DNA of 64,000 nt from Rhodospirillales bacterium. GTDB taxonomy: Bacteria; Pseudomonadota; Alphaproteobacteria; Acetobacterales; Acetobacteraceae. The notes below the pieces were generated by a model. It was not told the DNA's origin, did no database searches, and saw only the letters and a program-made list of their open reading frames with translations. The stretch lies in the NCBI GenBank assembly GCA_025352665.1, contig JANXSM010000029.1, forward strand, positions 1 to 64,000. Direction: 5' to 3'. This document shows positions 44,504-53,670 of this stretch, in pieces. Within the stretch, counting starts at the first letter, position 1; the number at the start of each line of letters is the position of its first letter. The translations under genes and the position numbers were made by a program.

Positions 44504-45628
44504 ATGCCAGGCACCGAAACTATCCGCCGGATCCTCCTGCGCATCCCCACTGTCACCGGCAAGACGAAATGGGCCTTCATCGAGGTCGAGACCACCTCGG
44601 GAGCCATTGGCACCGGCGAGGCCACACTGACCCTGCAGGAAGCGGCGCTGGCCGCCGAACTGCGTGTCATCGGGCCCACGCTGCTGGGGCAGCCGACCGA
44701 TCCCGCACGGCTGAGCCGTTTGCTCGATCCGCAGAACCTGCCGCGTGCCGCGATTATTTCGGCACTCGATCAGGCGCTGTCCGATCTGTGTGCGCAGCAC
44801 GCCGGGATCAGTCTGTGTGCCATGATTGGCCAGAGGCGCGATCGCGTCGGGCTCTACGCCAACATCAATCGGCGGACCTGGAACCGTTCGCCGGAAGGGT
44901 TCACCGAGAGTGCCCGGATCGCCCTTGATGCAGGCTTCCATGCGATCAAGATGGCCCCTTTCGATGAGGTGACGCCGGACAACGCCAGTCTGCAAACCGC
45001 GGCCCCGGGCCTTGCGCGCATTGCCGCCGTCAGGGCCATGCTGCCAGACCACGTGGCGCTCTATATCGACTGCCATTGGCGGTTCACGCCACCGGTGGCT
45101 GCTGAACTGGTCGCCCCGCTGCGTGAGTGCCAAGTGGCGTGGTACGAGTGCCCGCTGGTCGATGAGGCGGACAACATCCCCGCCCTGCGCGTCTTGCACC
45201 ACAAGGCGAACGCGGCAGGAATGGTTCTGGTGGGGCTGGAGAAGGGCGTCGGCAGCGATATTTTCGAAACCTTCGCCCGTGGCGGCGCCTACGACGTCAT
45301 GATGCCCGACATCAAATACATCGGCGGTCTCCAGGCGATGATGCGCACTGGAGAGGTGCTGCGCCGCCACGGTGTCACGATTTCGCCGCACAACCCGACC
45401 GGTCCGATCTGCCATGCCGCAAGCCTCGCGATCTGTGGCGCGTTGGAAACCACGGGGCTGCTGGAACTGCAATACGACGAGACGCCGTATTTCGATCGGC
45501 TGGTCGGCGGCGTCCTTGAGGCCCCACAAGCAGGCACGGTCGCCGTTCCCGGCGGCTCCGGTCTGGGTGTGGCACTGGACTCCACTGTGATGAGCGAACT
45601 GCCTACCATGCTTGTCACGATCGCATGA
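44504..45628 (+). CDS. Enolase-superfamily enzyme (mandelate racemase/muconate lactonizing type)
   Basis: A 374-aa intact protein with the capping domain and TIM barrel. Candidate catalytic and metal residues are the Lys of AIKMAPFD, DCHWRF (Asp), YECPLVDE (Glu), GLEKG (Glu), MPDIKYIGG and the His of ISPHNPTGP. It is the only intact gene on this strand next to the row of remnants, so it may be a survivor of the same catabolic cluster. Reaction unknown; an acid-sugar dehydratase or racemase is most likely. A GC-rich inverted repeat (CGGGCC at 45630, GGCCCG at 45647) follows its stop. Confidence 0.83.
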   Translation: MPGTETIRRILLRIPTVTGKTKWAFIEVETTSGAIGTGEATLTLQEAALAAELRVIGPTLLGQPTDPARLSRLLDPQNLPRAAIISALDQALSDLCAQHAGISLCAMIGQRRDRVGLYANINRRTWNRSPEGFTESARIALDAGFHAIKMAPFDEVTPDNASLQTAAPGLARIAAVRAMLPDHVALYIDCHWRFTPPVAAELVAPLRECQVAWYECPLVDEADNIPALRVLHHKANAAGMVLVGLEKGVGSDIFETFARGGAYDVMMPDIKYIGGLQAMMRTGEVLRRHGVTISPHNPTGPICHAASLAICGALETTGLLELQYDETPYFDRLVGGVLEAPQAGTVAVPGGSGLGVALDSTVMSELPTMLVTIA

Positions 45629-45629
45629 C

Positions 45630-45652
45630 CGGGCCCGTGCGGGAGCGGCCCG
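45630..45652. terminator. GC-rich hairpin after the enolase-superfamily gene
   Basis: CGGGCC (45630-45635) and GGCCCG (45647-45652) form a 6-bp stem with an 11-nt loop, starting 1 nt after the stop codon. There is no U-run, so the termination role is uncertain. Confidence 0.4.
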
Positions 45653-45683
45653 TGATGGAGCTGGCGCAATATCGCCTGAGGTT

Positions 45684-45768
45684 GAACCAACCGTGCGATA
45701 AAATTGCTCGTTAAAACAAAAGGCCAGAGCCTGATCGCTTCGCTTACCAGAAGCGATCAGACTCTGGG
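45684..45768. repeat. Palindromic intergenic repeat, second family member
   Basis: It shares TAAAACAAAAGGC with the element at 42008-42114 and then has a near-perfect hairpin (CAGAGCCTGATCGCTTC paired with GAAGCGATCAG-CTCTG, 45725-45766). It lies between the ends of the convergent enolase-superfamily and GntR genes. No coding potential. Confidence 0.65.
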
Positions 45769-45824
45769 TGATCGAGGTGAACGGCGGCGTCTCGATGCCC
45801 TCGGCGCTGCTGTCCTGGCGGGTG

Positions 45825-46535
45825 TCAGGCGCGAGACCGGGCCGGTTTGACCACACGCGGCGTCTCAGCCTCCATCTGCTCCAGCAGGTCGAATTTGGTC
45901 TTGGTGACGTGAGCGCTCGTCAGAATAGCCGCGGCGTCGCTGTCATGTGCCTTGAGCGCACGGACAAGGTTCAGATGATCGCTGGCGACGCCGGCGAAGC
46001 GGTCCTGCCCGTAGCCGTAATGGTGCCAGAGCGCCACGATCAACACCCAGGTCCGTTCGATCAGTTCGGCGGCCTGCGGATTATGGCCCATCCGATGGAT
46101 CAGCGCATGAAACTGGCGATTGAGGAGCAGCGCTCCAGCAAAGTCGCGTTTCTCGACCAGACGCTTGCGTTCTTCCTCGATCGTGGTGAGTTCGGCGATC
46201 TCCGCATCCGTGCAAAGCCGGGCCGCCGCGCGGGACAACGTGCCTTCGAGCGCGACGCGCGTGTCGAACAAATTGGCCATGAAATCCCGGTCAACGTGCC
46301 GAATGCGCGCTCCACGGCCCGGTTCCATCGCAATCAACCCTTCGCCGGTCAGACGGCGGAGCGCCTCGCGGACGGGCATATGGCTGGCACCATAACGCAC
46401 GGCAAGATCGTCAATCGTCACACGTTCGCCCAGCGCCAGCCGGCCCGACGCGATGTCGATGCGCATTCTTTCGGAGATATCGGACAGCAGGGTCATCGCA
46501 TCGGCACCAGGCAGAATTCCTTCTCGGTCATGCAC
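45825..46535 (-). CDS. GntR-family transcriptional regulator, FCD subfamily
   Basis: A 236-aa regulator. It has a GntR winged helix (LGERVTIDDLAVRYGASHMP, then VREALRRLTGEGLI) and the all-helical FCD effector domain with metal/ligand histidines around FHALIHRMGHN and HHYGYG. FCD regulators answer to sugar acids, lactate or similar carboxylates. It lies in the same orientation as the sulfatase superoperon and just past its last gene, and is flanked by two copies of the palindromic repeat. It is the likely regulator of that operon or of the neighbouring enolase gene. Start GTG at 46535; ATG at 46496 is an alternative. Confidence 0.87.
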   Translation of the reverse strand: MHDREGILPGADAMTLLSDISERMRIDIASGRLALGERVTIDDLAVRYGASHMPVREALRRLTGEGLIAMEPGRGARIRHVDRDFMANLFDTRVALEGTLSRAAARLCTDAEIAELTTIEEERKRLVEKRDFAGALLLNRQFHALIHRMGHNPQAAELIERTWVLIVALWHHYGYGQDRFAGVASDHLNLVRALKAHDSDAAAILTSAHVTKTKFDLLEQMEAETPRVVKPARSRA

Positions 46536-46617
46536 CTGCTCCGGCAGGTCGGAACGGGCGCATCCCGATAATAGAGCGTGATGACCGAAGGTGGAATCAC
46601 CGAAAGGTCTGACTCAC

Positions 46618-46677
46618 GCGATGAAACAAAGGGATAGAGCCTGAGCGCTTCGCCTGCTGAAAGCGATCAGGCTCTAG
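46618..46677. repeat. Palindromic intergenic repeat, third family member
   Basis: AAACAAAGGGAT is followed by a hairpin with arms AGAGCCTGAGCGCTT and AAGCGATCAGGCTCT (one mismatch) at 46636-46675, ending in CTAG. It separates the GntR gene from the epimerase gene and may also act as the transcription terminator of the superoperon. Confidence 0.65.
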
Positions 46678-46694
46678 TGGCTTTTTCGACGGCT

Positions 46695-47582
46695 TCAGAT
46701 TTTTACATAGTCGCGCCAATGATGCTGCTGCCGGAACCCGAGCAGATCCCTCGCACGCCGGTTGCTCAGCAACGTTTCGAATTCGCCGAGCTCTCCGCGC
46801 ACCGCAACCTTGGGGTAGTAGCGCTCCACCAGGGTCCGGGTTGGCAGGTCCGACGACGTATCGTCGGCCGCGGCGTTGATGACCTGAAAACCCAGGCCAT
46901 CGGTCTCGATCGCCAGCCGAGCGATCTGGCCGAGATCGCGGGCATCGATATAGCTCCAGGCGATGCGCTTGCGACGGTCCGGCGTTTTGAACCAGTCGGG
47001 GAATTCCGCGTATTGCTCGGGCGCGATCACATTGCCGATCCGCAAAGCGACGATGCTGGCGCCGGATCTGCGGTGAAAACCTTGCGCCGTGCGCTCGTTG
47101 CAGACCTTGGAAATGGCATAGCTGTCCATCGGGTCGACCGGATAGGTTTCGTCGAGCGGGAAATACTCCGGGTCGCGCGGCGTCTGCGCAAAGCAAACGC
47201 CATAGACCGTTTCGCTGGAAGCCACGACGATGCGGCCGATGCCGAGCTTGGTCGCTGCCTCAAGGATGTTGTAGGTGCCGATCGTGTTGATCCGATACAC
47301 CTCGTTGTCCGGCACGATGCCGATCCGTGGGACGGCTGCGAAATGCACGACGCCGGTGATCGGGCCTGGCGACCAATTCGGGTTCTGATTTTCGACCGTA
47401 TAGTCGCTCAGCGCGTTGAACACCTGACCGCTGTCGGTGATGTCGGTGATCAGGTTGGCCACGCCAGGATTGTGCAGCGGCCGCAGATCCAGGTTGAGCA
47501 CCTGATACCCGTGGTCGAGAAAATGCTGCACCCCGTGCTGGCCGGCCTTGCCGCTGCCACCGGTGAAGATGATCTTTTTCAT
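46695..47582 (-). CDS. NAD(P)-dependent epimerase/dehydratase (extended SDR)
   Basis: A 295-aa extended SDR with the Rossmann motif TGGSGKAG, VVASSETVYG (active-site Ser/Thr region) and YAISK (Tyr-x-x-x-Lys). The ATG at 47580-47582 has AAAGGAA upstream. Family members act as sugar-nucleotide epimerases, uronate dehydrogenases or sugar dehydrogenases. As the last gene of the sulfatase superoperon, oxidation or epimerisation of the desulfated sugar is the natural guess. Confidence 0.88.
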   Translation of the reverse strand: MKKIIFTGGSGKAGQHGVQHFLDHGYQVLNLDLRPLHNPGVANLITDITDSGQVFNALSDYTVENQNPNWSPGPITGVVHFAAVPRIGIVPDNEVYRINTIGTYNILEAATKLGIGRIVVASSETVYGVCFAQTPRDPEYFPLDETYPVDPMDSYAISKVCNERTAQGFHRRSGASIVALRIGNVIAPEQYAEFPDWFKTPDRRKRIAWSYIDARDLGQIARLAIETDGLGFQVINAAADDTSSDLPTRTLVERYYPKVAVRGELGEFETLLSNRRARDLLGFRQQHHWRDYVKI

Positions 47583-47602
47583 GCTCGGTTCCTTTCGTGT
47601 TG

Positions 47603-48799
47603 TCAAAGCGACCAGCGATCGACTTCCCACAGCGGCAATCCGCGGATGTCGCCGGCATTCGTGTCGATGAAGGCGGGCAATGCCGGCTTCTGGCCGACGA
47701 TCTCCCACGCCTTGCGGGCTGCCGGGGCCGCGATCTTGACGAGACGCTTCACGTCGGCGGCCTTCAGTTCCGTCTCGTAGATGGTCTTGACCACGGAAAG
47801 CTGTATCAGCGAACGCACGTCGCCTTCGGTCGCCCACGCCCAGCCGCGACGGCGCGGCAGATTGTGCTCGACGAAGCGGCGATGATCGGCCCGGTCGCCG
47901 GACCATTTCGCGCCGCCGATGTCGATCACCTGATCAACGGTCGACTGCGTCATCGTCTCAACCGCGCGCGCGTTGGCGACCAGGAAAGCCGCGACCGCGT
48001 CGGACTGCTGTTCGAGGAAGTCCTGCCGGACCGACCACCAGATGCGATGCGGATAATAGGCTTCCGGTGCAAACATGGCGCCCTTGAAACTGGCGATCTT
48101 GAGCCCCGCACCTTTGCCCTCCGGCCCCTGCCAGGCCGCCCCGGTGGTGCCGTCGTTGCGCAGCAATGTCACCAGTTCGCCGGTGCGCTCGGCCGCATAG
48201 CCGAACGGTTCGCTGCCGGCGATGGCATCGATGCCGCTTTGTCGGCGTCCAACCTCGGTGATCGCCTGGGCGTTGCGCACGGTAATGCCGAGCTTCTTGG
48301 TGTCGTCATGGCCAAACTCCGCGCGCAGCATCAGCAACAGCACCAGATGCAGATCCGAGCCCACAACGGTCATAACGGTGCGGCCGGGCAGATCCTGCAG
48401 GCTATGCACCGGTGAGTCTGGGGCGACCATCAGGGGAAAGTTCACGCCGCCACCCGCGAGCGCCACGGGAATCGCCGGATTGGCCGTCGCCAGCATGCGA
48501 ATGGTCGGTGTCGAGCCCAGCATGCCGATCTGGATCTGTCCGGCCACGATCCCCTGCACCATGCGCAACAGCACCTGGAAGTCGAGGAATTCCAGGTCCA
48601 GTGCGGTCTTCAGTTCGGTGGCGGCCTTGGCCACGAGATCATCGCGTTGCATGAGTGCCACGGGGATCGATCCTTCGGTCACGAGACCGACGCCCACCGT
48701 CGCCTTGATGGCGGCGGCGAGGCTGGGAGAGGCGTGGAGCAGCGGCAGGCTGGCTCCGGCGGCGAGCAGGCCGCGGCGGGTCATGGCAGACGTGATCAT
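47603..48799 (-). CDS. ABC transporter substrate-binding protein, NitT/TauT (sulfonate) type, Tat-like signal
   Basis: A 398-aa binding protein with a twin-arginine style leader (MTRRGLLAAGASLPLL). It has a family core including MVQGIVAGQIQIGMLGSTPT and LQDLPGRTVMTVVGSDLH. The class binds sulfonates, sulfate esters, nitrate and similar anions. ATG at 48799 with GGGGA upstream. It is encoded 21 nt after its ATPase gene in the superoperon, a position suited to capturing a sulfonated or sulfated substrate. Confidence 0.87.
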   Translation of the reverse strand: MITSAMTRRGLLAAGASLPLLHASPSLAAAIKATVGVGLVTEGSIPVALMQRDDLVAKAATELKTALDLEFLDFQVLLRMVQGIVAGQIQIGMLGSTPTIRMLATANPAIPVALAGGGVNFPLMVAPDSPVHSLQDLPGRTVMTVVGSDLHLVLLLMLRAEFGHDDTKKLGITVRNAQAITEVGRRQSGIDAIAGSEPFGYAAERTGELVTLLRNDGTTGAAWQGPEGKGAGLKIASFKGAMFAPEAYYPHRIWWSVRQDFLEQQSDAVAAFLVANARAVETMTQSTVDQVIDIGGAKWSGDRADHRRFVEHNLPRRRGWAWATEGDVRSLIQLSVVKTIYETELKAADVKRLVKIAAPAARKAWEIVGQKPALPAFIDTNAGDIRGLPLWEVDRWSL

Positions 48800-48820
48800 G
48801 GAGTTTCCCCTGTTGGTGGT

Positions 48821-49630
48821 TCAGCCGTTTTCTTCACGAATGGCATCGACCGCCTCATCGCGGATCAGTGCCCAAATTTCTGCAACCAGGCGCGCCGCTT
48901 CGGGCGAGCTGCGCAACGCCGAGCGCGGGCGCGGCAGGTCGACCTCGATCACCGCGCGCACCCGGCCCGGGCGGCGCGCCAGCACCACGACACGATCCGA
49001 CAGATGTACCGCCTCATCGATGCCGTGGGTCACGAACAACACCGCGCGGCGCTGGTCGGCCGGGCGCTCATCACCCCAGATGCGCAGCAACTCATCCTGC
49101 ATGACGATGCGCGTCTGGGGGTCCAGCGCGGCCAGCGGTTCGTCCATCAGCCACACCGCGGGATCGTTGGCGAGCATCCTTGCGAGCGCGCAGCGTTGGC
49201 GCATGCCGCCGGACAGTTCGTGCGGGTAGCGATCCTGAAACCCGTCGAGCCCGACCAGAGCGACCAGCCGTTGCGTGATCTCAAGTCGCTCGGCGCGCTT
49301 GACCCCACGGGCCAGCGGGCCGAAGCCGATGTTGTCGGCCACCGTCCGCCATGGGAACAGCGCGTAATCCTGGAACATCACGCCGCGTTCCGGCGAGGGG
49401 CCGTCGACGCTCAATCCGTCCACCAGGACTTTGCCCGAAGTGGGCGTGGCAAACCCCGCGACCACTGACAGCAGCGTCGACTTGCCGCATCCGGACGGCC
49501 CGACAACGGCCACGAATTCGCCCGGTCCGATCGCGAGATTGATATCGCGCAGCGCCTCCACGTCGCCGCGCCGTCCCTGCCACGTCTTGCCCAAGGACGT
49601 TATGGCGATGCGCGGTATCAGACCTTCCAC
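48821..49630 (-). CDS. ABC transporter ATP-binding protein, NitT/TauT type
   Basis: A ~269-aa ATPase with Walker A GPSGCGKST, signature LSGGMRQRCALARML, Walker B VWLMDEPLAALDP and switch histidine LFVTHGIDEA. A GTG at 49628-49630 with GGAGG 9 nt upstream is preferred; it overlaps the upstream permease gene by 13 nt. A CTG overlapping that gene's stop is another possibility. Confidence 0.92.
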   Translation of the reverse strand: MEGLIPRIAITSLGKTWQGRRGDVEALRDINLAIGPGEFVAVVGPSGCGKSTLLSVVAGFATPTSGKVLVDGLSVDGPSPERGVMFQDYALFPWRTVADNIGFGPLARGVKRAERLEITQRLVALVGLDGFQDRYPHELSGGMRQRCALARMLANDPAVWLMDEPLAALDPQTRIVMQDELLRIWGDERPADQRRAVLFVTHGIDEAVHLSDRVVVLARRPGRVRAVIEVDLPRPRSALRSSPEAARLVAEIWALIRDEAVDAIREENG

Positions 49631-50388
49631 GGCGCGAGCCTCCGGCCGAGGCCGCGCGCGCCTGCGTCGATGGCCAGGCTGACCAGCCCGACGCAGAGCA
49701 TGCACATCGCCAACGTATCGACATCTCGCCGGACATAGAGTGTTTCGATCATCATCTGTCCAATTCCCTGCGACCCCTGCCCGGGACCGATCTTGACGCC
49801 AACAGCCAATTCAGCGGCGATGACGGCGCCCCACGCAAACCCCATGGACACCCGCACGGCCGTGATCAGCACCGGGATGCTCCCCGGAATGATCACGGCG
49901 CGCAGCGTCAGAAACCAGCCGGCGCCAAGAGCGTGCGATGCCTGCAGCAGCCGCTGGTCGATCAACCGAACCGCCTGGTGAGCCGACAATGCCAGTGGCA
50001 GCACCGCGGCGTAGGTTACGATGAACACCGCGGCATCCCCCCGCACGCCCAGCCACAGCACCGCGATCGGGATCCACGCGATGGGTGCGATCGAGCGCAA
50101 CGCGTCCAGGAACGGGGCCACCGCGCGGGCCAGGATCGGGGTCATCCCCATCGCCGTGCCGACGGGCAGCCCGATCAGGGCGGCGATCGCAAATCCTTTG
50201 GCCACCCGCAGGAAGCTGTCGCGGAGCGCGCTTGGCAGCGAGCCGTCCGCGACATGGGCCGCGATAGCGGCTACGATGCCGAGCGGTGACGGCACCTTGG
50301 CATGCAGGCCGTTTGCCGAAATCGCAACCTGCCAGAGCAGCACGATGCAAACCACGGTGGTGATGGCGATCCATCGGTCACGCCGCAT
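49618..50388 (-). CDS. ABC transporter permease, NitT/TauT type (permease 2)
   Basis: A 256-aa permease with about six helices. The coupling loop is ASHALGAGWFLTLRAVIIPG. The ATG at 50386-50388 has GAGGA upstream and overlaps the end of the other permease gene by 11 nt. Two different permeases side by side are unusual for this transporter class, which normally has one homodimeric permease. Confidence 0.9.
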   Translation of the reverse strand: MRRDRWIAITTVVCIVLLWQVAISANGLHAKVPSPLGIVAAIAAHVADGSLPSALRDSFLRVAKGFAIAALIGLPVGTAMGMTPILARAVAPFLDALRSIAPIAWIPIAVLWLGVRGDAAVFIVTYAAVLPLALSAHQAVRLIDQRLLQASHALGAGWFLTLRAVIIPGSIPVLITAVRVSMGFAWGAVIAAELAVGVKIGPGQGSQGIGQMMIETLYVRRDVDTLAMCMLCVGLVSLAIDAGARGLGRRLAPWKV

Positions 50389-51151
50389 TGGAATCCTCGG
50401 GGCTCCAGCCGACCACCGCCTGACGCAGGGCACGCAACAGCGCGTCGGCGGCGACGCCGAGCACGCCGATGACGACGATGACCGCCATCACCCGGTCCAT
50501 GCGGAAGAATTCCTGATACCAGAACAGCCGCCAGCCAAGCCCACTGTCCGAGCCGGTCAGTTCGGCGGCGACCATCGCCGCCCAGGCAACGCCGAGGCTG
50601 AGCCGGGCGCCTGCCAGAACATGCGGCAAGGCTGCGGGAAAAACGACATGGGTGATGAGCATCCGTTTGGAGGCACCCAGGGCCTGTCCCGCGGCGAGCA
50701 GGGCCCGATCCACACCATGCATGCCCGCCAGGGTGGCGACAAAGATCGGGAAGGCAGCGCCATAGCTGATCAGGAACACCGGAACCGTGCTTCCGACACC
50801 GAACATCAGGATGGCGAAAGGGATCCAGGCAATGGCGCCGATCGGGCGAAGCAGTTCGACCAGCGGATCGATCGCGGTCTCCAGTGCTGCGAAGCGAGCG
50901 CACAGTGCTGCCATGATCAGGCCGATGCCGGCACCGATCCCGTAGCCCAGGCCGAGATGGCCCAGGCTGGCCAGGATGTCGTCGACCATGTCGCCATTGC
51001 CAAGAAGATCGACCAGCGCCACGCCCACCGTCCACGGCGACGGCAGCAGCTGCGGATTGGCGAGGTGTCGCGCGACGCCGTACCACGACCCCAGCACGAT
51101 CAGTGCAAATCCAAGTGGCGGCAGAACGCGTTGCGGCAACCGTGCCCTCAT
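50378..51151 (-). CDS. ABC transporter permease, NitT/TauT type (permease 1)
   Basis: A 257-aa permease similar in layout to the next one. It has the coupling loop GQALGASKRMLITHVVFPAA and an EL-rich segment MVAAELTGSDSGLGW. The ATG at 51149-51151 overlaps the stop of the DUF4432 gene (ATGA). Probably a heterodimer partner of the adjacent permease. Confidence 0.9.
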   Translation of the reverse strand: MRARLPQRVLPPLGFALIVLGSWYGVARHLANPQLLPSPWTVGVALVDLLGNGDMVDDILASLGHLGLGYGIGAGIGLIMAALCARFAALETAIDPLVELLRPIGAIAWIPFAILMFGVGSTVPVFLISYGAAFPIFVATLAGMHGVDRALLAAGQALGASKRMLITHVVFPAALPHVLAGARLSLGVAWAAMVAAELTGSDSGLGWRLFWYQEFFRMDRVMAVIVVIGVLGVAADALLRALRQAVVGWSPEDSNAA

Positions 51152-52122
51152 ACTGCCGCAGCAGGGCGGTTGGAGAGGCCGATGCTCAGCCGGTAATGCC
51201 GCTTCTCGCCCGGGGCCAGAATGTGTTCGACATCGCTGAGGCCGCCTTCCAGACGCGCGCTGGTGCAAGGCTCGACCGCGACGAGCATCCCGTTCGGCCG
51301 CAGATCATGCATCAATTGCAGATGCGGCAGCGTGTCCGCGGCAAAGCGGAATGTCACCTCCAGGATCGACCCGTCCGACATGGCGGTGCTCACCAGGCAA
51401 TGGCCTTCGGCCCCCTTCACCGGATAACTCGTGACGGAATTTGTCACAGACAGGTCGGGAGGCGCGATCGGGCCCAGCAGAAGCTGGTCATGGCTTCGCA
51501 CCGTGGTTCCGGCAGCGATCGCCGGAAAGCCGAGATTGCAATGATAGAGCAACGCCTGCGGCGTGGGCTTGGCACCGATGTTCTCCACCGTGTCGATGAT
51601 GGTCAACGTGTTTCCGGACACCGGCGCCTCGATCCGTCGGTGCAGCCGCAAGGATGCGCCTCCGCGCAACCATTGGGTGGCCTCACCCTCGCAGAACAGC
51701 ATCGGCTCGGCCGCGTCCCAGTCTTCGCCATAGGCGTGCACGCTGGCCGGCGTGAAGGGAAACCGGCCATGCAGCGGATGCTCGCCAATTGGCTGGCGGA
51801 TATGGTCAAGCCCGCCGGTGATCACCATGCCCGACAGCATGCGGCCGAAACCCTGGCCACCCTCGCTTTCGGCGTCGTGCAGAAAGGGGCTGCGAAAGCC
51901 GAGCGGGCTCACCCAGGCGATCGGCGTCCCCTTCCACCAGAGCGGGCCGATATCCAGCGCCCGATCGGCCAGCGCCCAGAAATCCAGCCCGCCGCCGGTG
52001 GAGAAGGCCAAGGCGTGCACCCCACGCTCGGCACCGTCATCGAGGACGATGCGGCGGACCGAGGCAAGTTGCCGCAGGTCGCCGACGCGCGCGCGGTCGG
52101 AGGCTGTGAAACGGGCTGTCAC
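51148..52122 (-). CDS. DUF4432 / aldose 1-epimerase-family protein
   Basis: A 324-aa beta-sandwich protein of the galactose-mutarotase superfamily, DUF4432 branch. It has DFWALADRALDIGPLWWKG, SGMVITGGLDHIRQP and VAVEPCTSA. Members interconvert sugar anomers or bind sugars. GTG start overlapping the sulfatase stop (GTGA), so sulfatase and epimerase are translationally coupled. This coupling is good evidence that the sulfatase substrate is a carbohydrate. Confidence 0.85.
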   Translation of the reverse strand: MTARFTASDRARVGDLRQLASVRRIVLDDGAERGVHALAFSTGGGLDFWALADRALDIGPLWWKGTPIAWVSPLGFRSPFLHDAESEGGQGFGRMLSGMVITGGLDHIRQPIGEHPLHGRFPFTPASVHAYGEDWDAAEPMLFCEGEATQWLRGGASLRLHRRIEAPVSGNTLTIIDTVENIGAKPTPQALLYHCNLGFPAIAAGTTVRSHDQLLLGPIAPPDLSVTNSVTSYPVKGAEGHCLVSTAMSDGSILEVTFRFAADTLPHLQLMHDLRPNGMLVAVEPCTSARLEGGLSDVEHILAPGEKRHYRLSIGLSNRPAAAV

Positions 52123-53648
52123 GTCACGCCGTCCGGGATCGGCAGTTCAAGTCGCGCAAACGCCTCGCGCGGTGCGTGGTTGTCCTGCATCAGCGCCGCC
52201 ATGGCAGCCGCCATCCGGCGTTCCACCTCGGCGTCCGTCAGCGGATGGTCCTGACCGGGATCGCGCCGCAGATCGTAGAGCCGCGTTTCGCCTTCGATCA
52301 TCGTGCCGGGGCCGTAATGCTGATGGAACGGCGCACGCGCGATCACGGGAATTTTCATAAGCTTCGCCCCCTTGGTGAACGCCAGGGGGCCAGCGATCTC
52401 GATATCGACGAGCTCCTCCGGCAGGAAACGCTGCCTCATATGCGTCGCCATCACGGTGTACTGATAGATTTCCTGGTTCATCAGGTCGGCCGGATACCGA
52501 TGATAGGTGTATTGCCCGTCCGTGATGTTCACCGCCCCGCCGAAATAGCCGAACAGCGCCGCCTTGCGGGTGGTCTGCGCTGCGTCCAGATGGCCCAGCA
52601 GCGAGATCCCCTCGTTTTCAGCCGGCGGCGCCACACCGAAGAAATCGAGAAAGGTCGTTGCCAGGTCGATGGTCTGCGTGATCGGCGCCCGGCGCTGGCC
52701 GGCAACATCGGGCCTTCTTGGGTCCGCCACGAACAGCGGAATATGCACGATCTCCTGGTACATGTTCATGCGGTTCTTCGCCCAGAAGTCATGCTCGCCC
52801 AGCAGGAAGCCATGATCGGTGGTGACGACGAGGGCGGTGTCCTGCCACATGTCGTCGCGATCGAAACGATCGAGCAGGTCGCCCAGCAGAGAGTCGCACA
52901 GCGCCACGGTCGCGTAATAGTTGGTGCGCAGCTCCTCGCATTCCTCCGGTAACTCGTCTACACGACCATAGCGCGGCCAATCGCGGATCGGGCCGGTCCA
53001 GCCGGTCCGATAGGCGTCCTTGAACCGTTCGGGCGCTGTGAACGGCTCATGCGGATCGAAGGTCTCGATCTGCAGCAGCCAGTTGTCGGCGTGGCTGTTG
53101 CGGTCGAGGAAATCATGGCCGGCCGCGAAGCATTGAACCGACGGAAAATCCTTCTCCTCGCGGATGAATTCCCGGTTGATGGCGTTCTGGCTTTTGTAGT
53201 CGCGCCGCGCCGTGGAGAACTGCTGTTCGTGATACATCGCCCGCAGCCGGTCCCAATGCGGTTCGACCATGGCCTTCCACGGATCGCCCTCCTGGCCGCG
53301 AATGAACTCAAAGCTGTCGTAGCGGTTGTGATAGGTGGCGCCGCCATCTTCCCAATAATGCGCGTGATCGGTGATGAGATGCGAATAGACGCCATGTTCG
53401 GCCAGCAATTCGGGAAACGCGTTGTCAAAAGGCTCCAGCGGTCCCCAGCTGCGATGCAGGAAGCTGTGCCGACCGGTCTGCATGTCCCGTCGTGCCGGCA
53501 TGCAGGGCATGCTTCCCACGTAATGCTGGTCGAAGGTGACACTGCGGCGGGCCAGCCGGTCGAAATTCGGGGTGGCGATGCGTGTGCCGCCGTAAGCGCC
53601 AAGCATGTGACGGTTGAGGCTGTCGAAAAGGACAAATACGACCTTCAC
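52119..53648 (-). CDS. Formylglycine-dependent sulfatase 1
   Basis: A 509-aa type I sulfatase. The modification motif is C49-M-P-A-R53 in GSMPCMPARRDMQTG, where Cys becomes formylglycine. Metal-binding parts are VLFDSLNRHM (first Asp, though the second Asp of the usual DD pair is replaced), TTDHGFLLGEHDFWAKN and the later His/Asp positions. No signal peptide is seen, so it should act in the cytoplasm on imported substrate. It differs in sequence from sulfatases 2 and 3. It lies 22 nt after the sugar permease pair and overlaps the epimerase gene. Confidence 0.93.
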   Translation of the reverse strand: MKVVFVLFDSLNRHMLGAYGGTRIATPNFDRLARRSVTFDQHYVGSMPCMPARRDMQTGRHSFLHRSWGPLEPFDNAFPELLAEHGVYSHLITDHAHYWEDGGATYHNRYDSFEFIRGQEGDPWKAMVEPHWDRLRAMYHEQQFSTARRDYKSQNAINREFIREEKDFPSVQCFAAGHDFLDRNSHADNWLLQIETFDPHEPFTAPERFKDAYRTGWTGPIRDWPRYGRVDELPEECEELRTNYYATVALCDSLLGDLLDRFDRDDMWQDTALVVTTDHGFLLGEHDFWAKNRMNMYQEIVHIPLFVADPRRPDVAGQRRAPITQTIDLATTFLDFFGVAPPAENEGISLLGHLDAAQTTRKAALFGYFGGAVNITDGQYTYHRYPADLMNQEIYQYTVMATHMRQRFLPEELVDIEIAGPLAFTKGAKLMKIPVIARAPFHQHYGPGTMIEGETRLYDLRRDPGQDHPLTDAEVERRMAAAMAALMQDNHAPREAFARLELPIPDGVT

Positions 53649-53670
53649 CGGCGATCTCCATTCTTTGAAC

